Of a stretch of 16,647 nucleotides of DNA, positions 6,449 to 15,204 are shown piece by piece. The position numbers were made by a program, and so were the translations under genes. The DNA comes from an uncultured Bacillota bacterium (GTDB taxonomy: Bacteria > Bacillota > Clostridia > Lachnospirales > Lachnospiraceae), in assembly GCA_905200905.1 (NCBI GenBank), contig CAJKMA010000059.1, positions 1 to 16,647 of the forward strand. The letters are read 5' to 3'. Below the pieces are notes generated by a model. The model saw nothing but the letters and a program-made list of their open reading frames with translations. It was not told the origin of the DNA and did not search any database. Every line of letters starts with the position of its first letter. Positions within the stretch are counted from its first letter, which is position 1.

Positions 6449-7750
6449 ATGGCAATAAAAGGGAATGATACAAAATTCAGATGTTCCTTTTGCGGAAAGA
6501 CAGATGATCAGGTAAAAAAATTAATTGCAGGTCCAGAGGGAACCTATATTTGTGATGAATGTGTTGGGCTTTGTTCTGAAATCATTAAAGAAGAAATGAA
6601 CAAAGAGTATGAGGAAATGTCTGATGAGATTAACCTGTTAAAACCACAGGAAATCAAAGAATTTCTGGATGATTACGTGATTGGTCAAGATGAGGCCAAA
6701 AAAGTTTTATCTGTGGCAGTTTACAATCATTACAAACGTGTCCTGGCTGGAGATAGTACAGATGTAGAATTACAGAAAAGTAATATTTTAATGTTGGGGC
6801 CAACAGGGTCTGGAAAAACTTTGCTGGCTCAAACTTTGGCAAGGTTATTGAATGTGCCTTTTGCTATTGCAGATGCCACGACACTGACAGAAGCAGGATA
6901 TGTAGGAGAAGATGTGGAAAACATTCTTCTAAAGATCATTCAGGCAGCGGATTACGATATTGAACGTGCTCAGTACGGTATTATTTATATTGACGAAATT
7001 GATAAAATTACAAGAAAATCAGAGAATGCGTCCATTACCAGAGATGTTTCGGGAGAAGGGGTTCAGCAAGCTCTTCTGAAAATTGTGGAAGGAACCATTG
7101 CCAATGTTCCGCCGCAGGGAGGCAGAAAACATCCACAGCAAGAATTTATTCAGATTGACACCACGAATATTCTCTTTATCTGCGGTGGTGCCTTTGAAGG
7201 TCTGGATAAAATCATTGAGACAAGAAAAGATACAAGTTCCATTGGATTCAATGCAGATATCCGAAGAACAGGAGATAAGAATGTAGGAGAATTATTGAAG
7301 GAAGTTATGCCTCAGGACTTGGTGAAATTCGGGCTGATTCCAGAGTTTGTAGGACGTGTTCCAGTGGTGGTATCTTTAGATGCACTGGATAAGGAGGCAT
7401 TGGTGAAAATCCTTACAGAACCTAGAAATTCCTTAGTTCGCCAGTATCAGACCTTGTTCGGATTAGATGGCATTGAGCTGGATTTTGAGAGAGAGGCATT
7501 GGAAGCGATTGCAGATAAGTCCATGGAAAGAAAAACCGGAGCCAGAGGGCTTAGAGCAATTATGGAAAATTCTCTTATGGATTTAATGTATACCGTACCG
7601 TCTGATGAGAGCATTGCAGGCTGTACCATTACCAGAGATGTGGTAGAGGGAAAAGGAGAAGCTCTGTTAGAACGAAGAGAGCTTCCGGCTAGTAGAAGGG
7701 CAAAATCAGCAGCCCGAAAGAACAAAGGAAGAACGCCGGAAAGCGCATAA
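6449..7750 (+). CDS. clpX: ATP-dependent Clp protease ATP-binding subunit ClpX
   Basis: A 433-residue ClpX. The N-terminal C4 zinc-binding domain has Cys12, Cys15, Cys35 and Cys38. The AAA+ core shows Walker A GPTGSGKT (117-124), the pore loop GYVGED, Walker B IIYIDEID, and the RKH loop in GGRKHPQQ. The ClpP-docking loop reads SSIGFN, and the sensor-2 arginine lies in TGARGLR. ClpX unfolds tagged proteins and threads them into ClpP. The start is ATG 6449 after a purine-rich AAAGGG; the in-frame extension to 6329 crosses the hairpin at 6371-6402 and is not credible. The C-terminus ends in a basic stretch (RRAKSAARKNKGR). lon follows after 26 bases. Confidence 0.98.
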   Translation: MAIKGNDTKFRCSFCGKTDDQVKKLIAGPEGTYICDECVGLCSEIIKEEMNKEYEEMSDEINLLKPQEIKEFLDDYVIGQDEAKKVLSVAVYNHYKRVLAGDSTDVELQKSNILMLGPTGSGKTLLAQTLARLLNVPFAIADATTLTEAGYVGEDVENILLKIIQAADYDIERAQYGIIYIDEIDKITRKSENASITRDVSGEGVQQALLKIVEGTIANVPPQGGRKHPQQEFIQIDTTNILFICGGAFEGLDKIIETRKDTSSIGFNADIRRTGDKNVGELLKEVMPQDLVKFGLIPEFVGRVPVVVSLDALDKEALVKILTEPRNSLVRQYQTLFGLDGIELDFEREALEAIADKSMERKTGARGLRAIMENSLMDLMYTVPSDESIAGCTITRDVVEGKGEALLERRELPASRRAKSAARKNKGRTPESA

Positions 7751-7776
7751 ATACCAAAGGTTAAGGAGGAGCGAGT

Positions 7777-10101
7777 ATGAGTGACATGATTGAAAATTTA
7801 CCAGCAATCGCCCTTAGAGGAACAACGATTCTTCCTGATATGATTGTACATTTCGATGTAAGTAGAGAAAAGTCTATCAAAGCCATTGAAAAAGCTATGG
7901 TGCAGGAACAGAGAATTTTTCTCATTACCCAGAGAGATCCAGAGGTTGAGGAGCCAGTTCAGGAAGATTTATATAGAATTGGAACCATAGCTGAAATCAA
8001 ACAATTGGTAAAAACCAAAAATAATATGATTCAGGTATTGGTAGAAGGAAAAGAACGAGCAGAGTTACTGCATTTTGAGGAAAATTCTGACTATTTAGAT
8101 GCAGAAATTGCTCTTTTTAAAGAAGAACATGCAGAAGAAATGGATGTAAATCTAAAAGAAGCTATGATGCGTGGTATGAAGGAGCTGTTTGTTCGTTACT
8201 GTAATGAAAATCCAAAGTTAAGTAAAGATTTGGCAAATCAGATTTTAGAGCAGGAAGAAGTGCAAAAGGTCATTGATCAGATTGCAGTGAATCTGCCTAT
8301 GCGCTATGAAGATAAGCAAAAAATCTTAGAAGCGGTGACTTTGGAAGAACGGTATGAGGTTCTTGGCATGATTCTCAGCAATGAGATTGAAATTATGCAG
8401 ATTCGTGTGGATTTAAATCAAAAAGTGAAGCAGCGGGTGGATAAGAATCAAAGAGATTATATTTTAAGAGAACAGCTAAAAGTTATTAGGGAAGAGCTGG
8501 GGGATCAAGATACGATTTCAGAGGCGGATCAGTTTCGGGAACAAGTAGAAAAGCTGAAAGCTTCCAAGGAAGTAAAAGAGAGAATCAAAAAAGAAATTGA
8601 TCGGTTTAAAAATACAGCAGGTTCCCAGGCAGAAGCAGGGGTTATGAGAAGTTATATTGAAACCTTATTGAGCCTTCCATGGGATAAAACCTCTAGAGAT
8701 AATAAAAATCTGAAAAAAGCCAAGGAAATTTTGGAAGAAGATCATTATGGACTGGAAAAAGTAAAAGAGAGAATCATGGAATTTTTGGCAGTCCGCACTC
8801 TGACGAAAAAAGGAGATAGTCCTATTTTGTGTTTGGCAGGACCACCAGGAACCGGAAAAACATCTATCGCAAGATCTGTGGCAAGAGCTCTCGGCAAAGA
8901 ATATGTGAGAATGTCTCTGGGCGGTGTTCGAGATGAGGCGGAAATTCGGGGACATAGAAGAACCTATATTGGTGCTATGCCGGGGCGCATTGCCAACGGC
9001 TTGATTCAGGCAGGAGTAAAGAATCCCTTGATGCTGCTGGATGAAATTGATAAGGTGAGCAGTGATTACAAGGGAGATACCTCTTCGGCTCTTTTAGAGG
9101 TATTAGATGCAGAACAAAACAGCAAGTTCCGAGATCATTATGTGGAGATTCCTTTGGATCTGTCAGAAGTGTTGTTTATTGCGACGGCTAATGATTTGCA
9201 GACCATTCCAAGACCTCTTCTGGACCGTATGGAAATTATTGAAATTAATAGTTATACGGAAAATGAAAAAGAACATATTGCAAAGGAACATTTGATTCCA
9301 AAGCAGATTCGTATTCACGGTTTAAAGGAACATCAGCTTACCATAGATAACGAGGCATTAAAGGAAATGATTACTGGATATACCAAAGAAGCTGGTGTGA
9401 GAAATCTGGAACGAAAAATTGGAGAGATTTGTAGGAAAACGGCACGGAAGATTCTGGAAGAAAAACAGGAAAAAGTAGAAGTGACGAAAGAAAACCTGGA
9501 AGAATTTCTGGGAAGAGCGAAGTTTACCTACCAGAAGAAGAATCAGTCTGATGAAATTGGAATTGTAAGAGGGCTAGCATGGACAAGTGTAGGAGGAGAT
9601 ACCCTGCAGATTGAAGTGAACCTGATGCCAGGAAAAGGGGAATTTCTTCTTACTGGACAATTGGGAGATGTGATGAAGGAATCTGCACAGGCGGGAATCA
9701 GCTATATCCGATCTGTGGCAGAAGAGTATCATATTGAAAGCGAATTTTTCCAAGAACACGATCTGCATATTCATATTCCAGAAGGAGCTGTGCCAAAGGA
9801 CGGGCCTTCTGCTGGAATTACCATGGCAACAGCTATGCTTTCTGCCATTACCAAAATTCCTGTGAAAGCCAATGTAGCTATGACAGGGGAAATTACCTTA
9901 AGGGGAAGAGTGCTTCCCATTGGAGGGTTAAAGGAAAAACTTTTGGCAGCGAAGAGTGCTGGAATCGAAAAAGTCCTGATTCCTATGGAAAATCAGGCGG
10001 ATGTAGTGGAAATGGATAAAGAAATTACAGAAGGACTGGAAATCGTACCAGTCAGTACCATGAAAGAAGTACTGGAGCATGCTCTGGTACAGCAGCCATA
10101 A
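7777..10101 (+). CDS. lon: ATP-dependent protease Lon (LonA type)
   Basis: A 774-residue LonA with all three parts: an N-terminal substrate-binding domain and coiled coil (about 1-300), the AAA+ domain with Walker A GPPGTGKT (355-362) and Walker B LMLLDEIDK, and the C-terminal protease domain. The catalytic Ser-Lys dyad is intact: Ser678 in PKDGPSAG and Lys721 in GGLKEK. The N-terminus (LPAIALRGTTILPDMIVHFDV) is the usual Lon start. The enzyme degrades damaged and short-lived regulatory proteins in the cytoplasm. The ATG is preceded by AGGAGG at about 7 bases. ysxC starts 25 bases downstream; the clpX-lon-ysxC order is also found in Bacillus. Confidence 0.98.
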   Translation: MSDMIENLPAIALRGTTILPDMIVHFDVSREKSIKAIEKAMVQEQRIFLITQRDPEVEEPVQEDLYRIGTIAEIKQLVKTKNNMIQVLVEGKERAELLHFEENSDYLDAEIALFKEEHAEEMDVNLKEAMMRGMKELFVRYCNENPKLSKDLANQILEQEEVQKVIDQIAVNLPMRYEDKQKILEAVTLEERYEVLGMILSNEIEIMQIRVDLNQKVKQRVDKNQRDYILREQLKVIREELGDQDTISEADQFREQVEKLKASKEVKERIKKEIDRFKNTAGSQAEAGVMRSYIETLLSLPWDKTSRDNKNLKKAKEILEEDHYGLEKVKERIMEFLAVRTLTKKGDSPILCLAGPPGTGKTSIARSVARALGKEYVRMSLGGVRDEAEIRGHRRTYIGAMPGRIANGLIQAGVKNPLMLLDEIDKVSSDYKGDTSSALLEVLDAEQNSKFRDHYVEIPLDLSEVLFIATANDLQTIPRPLLDRMEIIEINSYTENEKEHIAKEHLIPKQIRIHGLKEHQLTIDNEALKEMITGYTKEAGVRNLERKIGEICRKTARKILEEKQEKVEVTKENLEEFLGRAKFTYQKKNQSDEIGIVRGLAWTSVGGDTLQIEVNLMPGKGEFLLTGQLGDVMKESAQAGISYIRSVAEEYHIESEFFQEHDLHIHIPEGAVPKDGPSAGITMATAMLSAITKIPVKANVAMTGEITLRGRVLPIGGLKEKLLAAKSAGIEKVLIPMENQADVVEMDKEITEGLEIVPVSTMKEVLEHALVQQP

Positions 10102-10126
10102 ATCAGCAATAAGCGGAGGAACAAAA

Positions 10127-10723
10127 ATGGTAATTAAACATGCAGCTCTGGATATTGTCTGCGGAATTACTAGTACACTGCCGAAAAATCAGGTGCCGGA
10201 AATTGCCTTTGCAGGAAAATCCAATGTAGGGAAATCTTCTTTGATTAATGCATTTATGAACCGGAAGGCACTGGCCAGAACCAGTTCTTCCCCTGGAAAA
10301 ACCCAGACAATTAATTTTTATAATGTAAATCATGCCATGTATCTGGTGGATCTTCCAGGATATGGCTATGCAAAAGTATCACAGTCAGTTAAGGAACAGT
10401 GGGGAAAGCTGATTGAGCGCTACCTTCACGAATCGAAACAGTTAAAAGCTGTGTTCCTATTAGTAGATATCCGGCATGATCCTTCAGAAAATGATAAGAC
10501 TATGTATAACTGGATTTTACATAATGGATATCAACCTATTATCATTGCTACCAAGGCAGATAAGCTGAAAAGAAGCCAGATTCAAAAGCATGTAAAGGCA
10601 ATTAAGGAAGGTTTGCAGCTGAAGCCTGGAAGCGTAGTAATTCCTTTCTCAGCCCAGAGTAAACAAGGGCGAGAAGAAATTTGGAACCTGGTAGAAAAGC
10701 TTTTGATGCAGGAAGAAGGATAA
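10127..10723 (+). CDS. ysxC: Ribosome biogenesis GTPase YsxC/EngB (YihA)
   Basis: A 198-residue single-domain GTPase with the full motif set: G1 GKSNVGKSS (30-38), the G2 region SSSPGKTQT around 53-61, G3 DLPGYGY (75-81), G4 TKADK (142-146) and a G5-like SAQSK near the end. The family takes part in late assembly of the 50S subunit. The start ATG 10127 is placed by GGAGG at 10115-10119; the longer frame from 10079 overlaps lon and lacks support. It follows lon by 25 bases. Its TAA is one base away from the ATG of the HAD-GNAT gene, so the two are probably translationally coupled. Confidence 0.97.
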   Translation: MVIKHAALDIVCGITSTLPKNQVPEIAFAGKSNVGKSSLINAFMNRKALARTSSSPGKTQTINFYNVNHAMYLVDLPGYGYAKVSQSVKEQWGKLIERYLHESKQLKAVFLLVDIRHDPSENDKTMYNWILHNGYQPIIIATKADKLKRSQIQKHVKAIKEGLQLKPGSVVIPFSAQSKQGREEIWNLVEKLLMQEEG

Positions 10724-10724
10724 T

Positions 10725-11912
10725 ATGCTCAAAGGGATTATTTTTGATATGGATGGGGTTTTGATTAACAGCGAACCCTTTCATTATCAGGTGTGGAAGG
10801 AAGTTCTGAAACAGCGAGGAATAGAAATTTCCTATGAGATTTATAAACCCTGTATTGGCTCTACGGTAGGTTTTTTAATGGAAATTCTCCATGAGCATTA
10901 CGGAGTTGACCCAAAAGACAGGAGCCTTCCAGAGCAGGTCAAAATTACCAAAGATAAAATGATTCAGAAGCAGGGGTATCCCCAGCTCGTGCCCTATGTA
11001 AAGGAAATGCTGGAACGGTTTCAAAAGGCAGGTTACTCTATGGCAGTGGCCTCCTCTTCGCCAAAATCCTATATTGAGCAAGTAACAGCCTTTTGGGGAA
11101 TTGACCATTACTTTAAGATTCTGGTCAGCGGCGAACAGGTAAAAAGTCCAAAACCAGCGCCAGATGTATTCTTAAAAGCAGCGGAAATTTTGGGATTATC
11201 CTCAGATGAGTGTCTGGTCATTGAAGATTCTGAAAACGGATGTAAGGCAGCAAAAGCAGCTCATATGACCTGCATGGCATATTATAATCCGGATTCCGGA
11301 AAGCAGAATCTTAATACAGCGGCTGTTGTGGTGGAAGGATTTGAGGAAATTGATGCCTTGTTTGCAGAGAAGATTTATTGCCACAACCATCATCTTCCTG
11401 CCCTGGTCTGCGAGACAGAGCGGCTTTTGATTAAAGAGATGGAACAAAAGGATATTCCAAGACTTATGGAAATCTGTGCACAGGAAACTTCCCAAGATGC
11501 CTGCGAAGGAATTGCAAAGCCTTTAGAGGAGGAGTTGGAAGGGTTTGAGGCATATCGCAGATATATGTACGAATTATGTGATATGGGATACTGGTGTGTC
11601 ATAAAAAAGGATACTGGAGAAATTATTGGAAGAGCAGGTGTAGAACCGAAATATTGGAATGACAGCAAGACTGTGGTAGAAATGGGATATGTGATTGATG
11701 AAAAGTTCCGCCAACAGGGGTTTGCTTATGAAGCTTGCAAGGCCATTTTGAAAGTATCACAGCAAAGAGGTGCCTGTTATCTTCACTGTAGAATCAAAAG
11801 AGATAATCAGCCATCTGTGGAACTTGCAAAAAAACTAGGATTTGTAAAAACAGATTACCGTTTAAACCAGGATAGTGAAGATATGGAAGTCTGGAGATAT
11901 ACGTGTAGTTAA
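10725..11912 (+). CDS. HAD phosphatase/phosphoglucomutase-like domain fused to a GNAT acetyltransferase domain
   Basis: A 395-residue two-domain protein. Residues 1 to about 215 are a HAD subfamily I (beta-phosphoglucomutase-like) domain. It has nucleophile Asp8 and Asp10 in FDMDGVLINSEP, Ser110 in VASSSP, Lys143 in SPKPAPD, and the acidic motif with Asp168 in VIEDSENG, so it looks catalytically complete. From about 230 (ETERLLIKEMEQKDI) to the end is a GNAT domain with the acetyl-CoA loop RQQGFA at 329-334 and a typical closing strand (LGFVKTDYRL). No frameshift or stop separates them. HAD proteins of this group dephosphorylate or isomerise small sugar phosphates, and GNATs of this RimJ-like type acetylate amines; no shared substrate can be named. 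The gene overlaps its ribosome binding site with the end of ysxC and precedes ecfA1 by 14 bases. Confidence 0.88.
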   Translation: MLKGIIFDMDGVLINSEPFHYQVWKEVLKQRGIEISYEIYKPCIGSTVGFLMEILHEHYGVDPKDRSLPEQVKITKDKMIQKQGYPQLVPYVKEMLERFQKAGYSMAVASSSPKSYIEQVTAFWGIDHYFKILVSGEQVKSPKPAPDVFLKAAEILGLSSDECLVIEDSENGCKAAKAAHMTCMAYYNPDSGKQNLNTAAVVVEGFEEIDALFAEKIYCHNHHLPALVCETERLLIKEMEQKDIPRLMEICAQETSQDACEGIAKPLEEELEGFEAYRRYMYELCDMGYWCVIKKDTGEIIGRAGVEPKYWNDSKTVVEMGYVIDEKFRQQGFAYEACKAILKVSQQRGACYLHCRIKRDNQPSVELAKKLGFVKTDYRLNQDSEDMEVWRYTCS

Positions 11913-11926
11913 GGAGAAACAGCAAA

Positions 11927-12772
11927 ATGGGAATCATAAGAGCCAGAAATTTAAAATATGAGTATTTCAAATATGATGATAATGGACAAACACAAGAAAG
12001 CCAGACTGCTGTGGATTGTGTGAATTTGGATATCCAAAGGGGACAGTTTATTTCTATTCTGGGGCATAATGGTTCTGGAAAATCTACTCTGGCAAAGCAT
12101 ATGAATGCCTTGCTGATTCCAACAGAAGGAACCATGTGGGTAGATGGAAAGGACACAGCAGTCATGGAAGAACTGTGGGAAATCCGACAGACGGCTGGAA
12201 TGGTGTTTCAGAATCCAGATAATCAGATTATTGGTACTGTTGTGGAGGAAGATGTGGGATTTGGACCAGAAAATATGGGTGTGCCTACGGACGCTATCTG
12301 GGCTAGGGTAGATAAAAGTCTGGAGGCTGTGGGTATGACACCCTTTCGTCACCGTTCTCCTAATAAACTTTCTGGAGGACAGAAGCAGAGAGTTGCCATT
12401 GCTGGTGTTATGGCTATGCAGCCAAAGTGTATTATTTTGGATGAACCAACAGCCATGTTAGACCCGAATGGCAGGAAGGAAGTGCTGCAAGCTGTTCATG
12501 AATTAAATAAGAACCAGGGAATTACCGTTATCCTCATTACCCACTATATGGAAGAGGTGATTGATTCGGACAAGGTTTTTGTTATGGATCAGGGACAGAT
12601 TGTTATGGAAGGAACACCCAGGGAGATTTTTTCCAGAGTAGAGGAATTGAAACATTACCGCTTGGATGTGCCCCAGGTGACGCTTTTGGCATATGAACTG
12701 AAAAAAGCGGGAGTTATGATTCCAGATGGAATACTTACAGCAAAGGAATTGGTGGATGCATTATGTCATTGA
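11927..12772 (+). CDS. ecfA1: Energy-coupling factor transporter ATPase EcfA1
   Basis: A 281-residue ABC ATPase of the CbiO/EcfA group. Walker A is GHNGSGKST (46-54), the Q-loop reads FQNPDNQI, the signature is LSGGQKQR (148-155) and Walker B is IILDEPTAM with Asp172/Glu173. The C-terminal extension past residue 220 (IFSRVEELKHYRLDVPQVTLL) is typical of ECF ATPases, where it mediates dimer contacts. With EcfA2 and EcfT it powers uptake of vitamins and trace metals captured by exchangeable S components. The AAGGAG at 11911-11916 overlaps the stop of the previous gene and serves the ATG. It overlaps ecfA2 by 10 bases. Confidence 0.96.
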   Translation: MGIIRARNLKYEYFKYDDNGQTQESQTAVDCVNLDIQRGQFISILGHNGSGKSTLAKHMNALLIPTEGTMWVDGKDTAVMEELWEIRQTAGMVFQNPDNQIIGTVVEEDVGFGPENMGVPTDAIWARVDKSLEAVGMTPFRHRSPNKLSGGQKQRVAIAGVMAMQPKCIILDEPTAMLDPNGRKEVLQAVHELNKNQGITVILITHYMEEVIDSDKVFVMDQGQIVMEGTPREIFSRVEELKHYRLDVPQVTLLAYELKKAGVMIPDGILTAKELVDALCH

Positions 12773-13620
12773 AACTAGAACATGTTACCTATACTTATAA
12801 TCCCAAAAGTGTTTATGAGACACATGCATTAAAGGATGTGAATCTGGAAATTCCTTCAGGACAATTTCTGGGAATTATTGGTCATACAGGAAGTGGAAAA
12901 TCTACACTTATTCAACATTTTAACGGACTTATGCGCCCAACAGCAGGAACCGTATATTATAAGGATGAAAATATCTGGCAGGAAGGATATTCCTTAAAAC
13001 AGTTAAGAAGTCAGGTTGGGCTGGTTTTTCAGTATCCAGAGCATCAACTATTTGAGGCGGATGTGCTGTCTGATGTGTGCTTTGGCCCTAAGAACCTGGG
13101 CTTGTCTGAGGAAGAAGCAAAGGAGCGGGCTGTTGCAGCCCTTAGGCAGGCAGGATTAAAGGAAAAGTATTATACAAGTTCACCTTTTGATCTGTCTGGT
13201 GGACAGAAACGTCGAGTTGCCATTGCCGGTGTTTTAGCCATGAATCCAGAGGTACTTATTTTGGATGAACCAACAGCAGGGCTAGATCCCAAGGGAAGGG
13301 ATGACATACTGGATCAGATTGCTTATCTTCATGATGAAAGAAAGATTACCGTGATTCTGGTCTCTCACAGTATGGAAGATATTGCCAGATACGTAGATCG
13401 TATTCTGGTTATGAATCAAGGACAAAAAGCCTTTGATGGTACACCAAAGGAGGTTTTTACAAAGTATAAAGAACTGGAAACCATTGGGCTGGCAGCACCT
13501 CAAATTACTTATATCATGCATGATTTGTATGATGCTGGTCTGGCTGTAGACACCCAGGCTATTACCATAGAAGAGGCAAAAGAAAGTATTTTGAATGTAC
13601 TTGGGGGACTGAAATCATGA
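12763..13620 (+). CDS. ecfA2: Energy-coupling factor transporter ATPase EcfA2
   Basis: A 285-residue paralogue of EcfA1 and its probable heterodimer partner. Walker A is GHTGSGKST (40-48), the Q-loop FQYPEHQLFE, the signature LSGGQKRR (144-151) and Walker B VLILDEPTAG with Asp168/Glu169. The H-loop histidine lies in VSHSMEDI. The ATG lies inside the last codons of ecfA1 (10-base overlap) after a GGTGG, which indicates coupled translation at a fixed ratio. Its TGA overlaps the ATG of ecfT in an ATGA arrangement. The EcfA1 versus EcfA2 assignment rests on gene order and on the Q-loop form (NPDNQ versus YPEHQ). Confidence 0.95.
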   Translation: MSLKLEHVTYTYNPKSVYETHALKDVNLEIPSGQFLGIIGHTGSGKSTLIQHFNGLMRPTAGTVYYKDENIWQEGYSLKQLRSQVGLVFQYPEHQLFEADVLSDVCFGPKNLGLSEEEAKERAVAALRQAGLKEKYYTSSPFDLSGGQKRRVAIAGVLAMNPEVLILDEPTAGLDPKGRDDILDQIAYLHDERKITVILVSHSMEDIARYVDRILVMNQGQKAFDGTPKEVFTKYKELETIGLAAPQITYIMHDLYDAGLAVDTQAITIEEAKESILNVLGGLKS

Positions 13621-14417
13621 TGCGAGATATTACCATTGGACAATATTATCCGGCAGATTCCATTCTGCATCGTTTGGATCCCAGAGTGAAATTTATTGGA
13701 ACATTTTTATTTTTAGTATCCTTATTTGTGGCAGATAATTTCTGGGGCTATATGCTGGCTACCGTGTTCTTAGTAGGAATTGTAGGCTTGTCAAAGGTTC
13801 CGGTGAAGTTTATGCTAAAAGGTCTGAAACCGTTGTTTCTTATTTTTTTAATTACACTGTGTTTTAATTTATTTCTGGTACCTGGGAGGGTTATCTGGGA
13901 GTTTGGATTTTTGAAACTGACGTATGAGGGAATCAGGCAGGCAGTGAAAATCGGAATCCGTCTGATCTATTTGGTTATTGGTTCTTCAGTTATGACCTTG
14001 ACCACTACGCCCAATCAGCTGACAGATGGACTGGAAAAAATATTAAAGCCATTGAATAAAATCAAGGTTCCAGTTCATGAGATTGCTATGATGATGTCTA
14101 TTGCCTTGCGGTTTATTCCGATTTTGATGGAAGAGACAGATAAGATCATGAAAGCTCAGATTGCAAGAGGCGCTGATTTTGAAAGCGGAAATCTGATACA
14201 AAAGGCGAAAAATCTCATTCCCCTATTGGTTCCACTATTTATCTCTGCTTTCCGTCGGGCGGATGATCTGGCTATGGCTATGGAAGCCAGATGCTATCAC
14301 GGAGGTGAAAACCGGACACAGATGAAGCCATTGGTTTACCATACAAGAGATTACTGGGCATATGCAGTCACTTTGCTTTATCTTGGGGCAGATATTGCAA
14401 TCCGGATTTTATTATGA
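13617..14417 (+). CDS. ecfT: Energy-coupling factor transporter transmembrane protein EcfT
   Basis: A 266-residue membrane protein of the CbiQ/EcfT family. It has an opening cytoplasmic stretch (LHRLDPRVKFIG), hydrophobic segments at about 25-60, 70-90 and 115-130, then coupling helices and a last hydrophobic segment near 245-265. The two short coupling motifs that contact the ATPases are ARG at 183-185 and ARC at 224-226; the second departs from the usual ARG in its last residue. EcfT links S components to the EcfA pair. The ATG at 13617 overlaps the ecfA2 stop, with GGGGGA 8 bases upstream; the ATG at 13620 is less well spaced. No S-component gene is present in the window, as expected for a group II module shared by S components encoded elsewhere. 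Confidence 0.95.
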   Translation: MMRDITIGQYYPADSILHRLDPRVKFIGTFLFLVSLFVADNFWGYMLATVFLVGIVGLSKVPVKFMLKGLKPLFLIFLITLCFNLFLVPGRVIWEFGFLKLTYEGIRQAVKIGIRLIYLVIGSSVMTLTTTPNQLTDGLEKILKPLNKIKVPVHEIAMMMSIALRFIPILMEETDKIMKAQIARGADFESGNLIQKAKNLIPLLVPLFISAFRRADDLAMAMEARCYHGGENRTQMKPLVYHTRDYWAYAVTLLYLGADIAIRILL

Positions 14418-14436
14418 TAAAAAAGGAGACTGCAAG

Positions 14437-15204
14437 ATGAAACGAGTAAAACTTACCGTAGCATATGATGGGACCAATTACTGTGGCTGGCAGGTGCAGC
14501 CTAATGGAATAACCGTTCAGGAAGTGCTGAATCGCCATTTGTCAGAACTTACAAAGGAGAAGATTGAAACCATTGGAGCTAGTAGGACAGATGCTGGAGT
14601 ACATGCTCTTGGAAATGTAGCAGTGTTTGATACCAATGTGAGGATGCCAGGAGAAAAATTTTCCTACGCCCTGAACCAGAGGCTTCCAGAGGATATTCGC
14701 ATTGAAAAATCAGAAGAAGTATCCATGGATTTTCATCCCAGATACGTGAAAAGCATGAAAACTTACGAATATAAGATTTTGAACCGTAGATTCCCCATTC
14801 CAACTCAGAGGTTTTATTCTCATTTTACGTATGTTCCTCTGGATGTGGAGAAGATGCGGGAAGGTGCGGAATATCTCATTGGCGAACATGATTTTAAAAG
14901 CTTCTGTGGTACCAATGCCCAGGTGAAAACCACAGTTCGTACTATTTATGAAATTAATATCCAAAGAGAACAAGATATGATTACTATAAAAGTTCGCGGA
15001 AATGGGTTTCTGTACAATATGGTGCGGATTCTGGCAGGAACCCTTATGGAAGTAGGAAGTGGTGCACTAGAACCTTCCAAGATAAAAGAAATCCTACAAG
15101 CCAGAGACCGAAAAGTTGCCGGTCCGACAGCTCCTGCCAGGGGGTTGACACTGGTGGGCATTCAATATGAAAAGGAAACTTGTGAAACGGTTAATGAGGC
15201 TTAA
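14437..15204 (+). CDS. truA: tRNA pseudouridine(38-40) synthase TruA
   Basis: A 255-residue TruA, slightly longer than the usual 245-250. The catalytic aspartate is Asp52 in GASRTDAGVHA. The N-terminal strand is KLTVAYDGTNYCGWQVQ, and the later conserved stretches are HDFKSFCG and GNGFLYNMVRILAGTL. It isomerises uridines 38-40 in the anticodon arm of many tRNAs. The start ATG 14437 has AAAGGAG at 14422-14428. It ends the long plus-strand run and directly follows ecfT by 19 bases, the common Firmicute ecfA1-ecfA2-ecfT-truA order. Its last 14 bases overlap the end of the convergent YitT gene, and no intrinsic terminator is seen after it. Confidence 0.97.
   Translation: MKRVKLTVAYDGTNYCGWQVQPNGITVQEVLNRHLSELTKEKIETIGASRTDAGVHALGNVAVFDTNVRMPGEKFSYALNQRLPEDIRIEKSEEVSMDFHPRYVKSMKTYEYKILNRRFPIPTQRFYSHFTYVPLDVEKMREGAEYLIGEHDFKSFCGTNAQVKTTVRTIYEINIQREQDMITIKVRGNGFLYNMVRILAGTLMEVGSGALEPSKIKEILQARDRKVAGPTAPARGLTLVGIQYEKETCETVNEA

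Noticed and set aside
4418..15204. A new defence or mobile system within the long plus-strand run
   Set aside because: Every gene there belongs to a known housekeeping or metabolic family; I see no nuclease, toxin, reverse transcriptase or repeat array.
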